This document shows positions 63,834-64,000 of a stretch of 64,000 nt of DNA, one piece after another (within the stretch, counting starts at the first letter, position 1; each line of letters begins with the position of its first letter). The stretch lies in the NCBI RefSeq assembly GCF_001486585.1, contig NZ_LN909045.1, positions 357,368 to 421,367 on the forward strand. The letters run 5' to 3'. A model generated the notes under the pieces. The model did no database searches. It worked only from the letters and a program-made list of their open reading frames with translations, and was not told the origin of the DNA. Both the position numbers and the translations under genes were made by a program. This DNA comes from Paenibacillus senegalimassiliensis (GTDB lineage Bacteria; Bacillota; Bacilli; Paenibacillales; Paenibacillaceae).

Positions 63834-64000
63834 ATGGGGAATTTTACGTCTTATGAACTGGAAAAAAACAGTCCGATTCCTTTATATTTTCAACTTAAAG
63901 AGGACATGATCCACAAAATTATGAATGAGGAACACAAGGTTGGGGAGAGCTTACCATCGGAGACTCAGTTGATGTCCATGTATGGGGTGAGCCGGACAAC
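63834..64000 (+). CDS. GntR-family regulator, N-terminal part (partial)
   Basis: The ATG follows AGGAGG by five bases and the frame runs off the window end after 55 codons. The peptide reads PIPLYFQLKEDMIHKIM and then VGESLPSETQLMSMYGVSRTT, the GntR winged-helix beginning. Whether the C-terminus is a UTRA (HutC type) or aminotransferase domain cannot be seen; the PLYFQLKE opening favours HutC type. Confidence 0.88.
   Translation, partial: MGNFTSYELEKNSPIPLYFQLKEDMIHKIMNEEHKVGESLPSETQLMSMYGVSRT

Noticed and set aside
1-64000. tRNA, rRNA, CRISPR arrays, integrases or phage modules
   Set aside because: None was seen on reading both strands; apart from the MITE-like element nothing suggests a mobile region.

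Overview
The window looks like a chromosomal segment of a spore-forming, S-layer-bearing Gram-positive bacterium, most probably a Paenibacillus. The reasons are a GerA/GerB/GerC germinant-receptor operon, an SLH-domain protein, AGGAGG-type ribosome sites with frequent TTG and GTG starts, a CIRCE heat-shock operator, two CUT1 sugar importers without their own ATPase (one facing a membrane-anchored AraC sensor), and many Gfo/Idh/MocA dehydrogenases. No rRNA, tRNA, CRISPR array, prophage or complete insertion sequence was seen.

Layout. 1-9968: the tail of a PstS-like protein, htpG behind a perfect CIRCE element, a MocR-type regulator, convergent ald and divergent alr (alanine metabolism), an SLH/PrcB-like surface protein, a Cof-type phosphatase and an SgrR-like regulator. 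10108-17553: a DUF4173 membrane protein, a MITE-like element with terminal inverted repeats and a 9-bp target duplication, a CYTH protein, an SGNH hydrolase, an oxidoreductase, a phosphodiester glycosidase and a glucan phosphorylase. 17772-20667: a second, divergent Hsp90 translationally coupled to a helical-repeat protein. 20715-22536: YpsA, an unlisted 38-residue membrane protein and an AraC regulator.

22748-29940: a nucleoside-type BMP/ABC importer with a nucleoside hydrolase and an ADP-ribosylglycohydrolase, apparently a riboside salvage operon. 31820-44336: a membrane AraC sensor divergent from a CUT1 importer, a GH29 fucosidase, a CBM9-like protein, a transglutaminase/redoxin-like protein and a cytoplasmic GH18 enzyme, which reads as a pathway for an imported fucosylated, GlcNAc-containing glycan or glycopeptide. 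44499-45411: a YvrJ-like gene divergent from two overlapping small genes resembling the two-subunit sigma factor SigO/RsoA. Both divergent promoters carry the same bipartite motif at the same spacing, GGTTGTTA-N14-TTTCCCTATATA.

45570-49613: the germination operon with an extra small membrane protein. 49690-57827: a pectate lyase, then a LacI regulator and an alpha-glucoside-type importer with a GH65 phosphorylase; near-identical 16-bp palindromes precede lacI and the importer. 57863-63079: four genes (three Gfo/Idh/MocA dehydrogenases and a xylose-isomerase-like TIM barrel) divergent from an AraC regulator. 63095-64000: a long perfect inverted repeat before a low-molecular-weight tyrosine phosphatase, and the start of a GntR regulator.

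The strongest leads for new biology are the self-contained sigma module with its promoter motif, the Hsp90 paralogue and partner, the fucosidase/transglutaminase/GH18 operon, and the structured MITE-like repeat with its dispersed fragments. All functions are inferred from protein motifs and context; no database search was possible.
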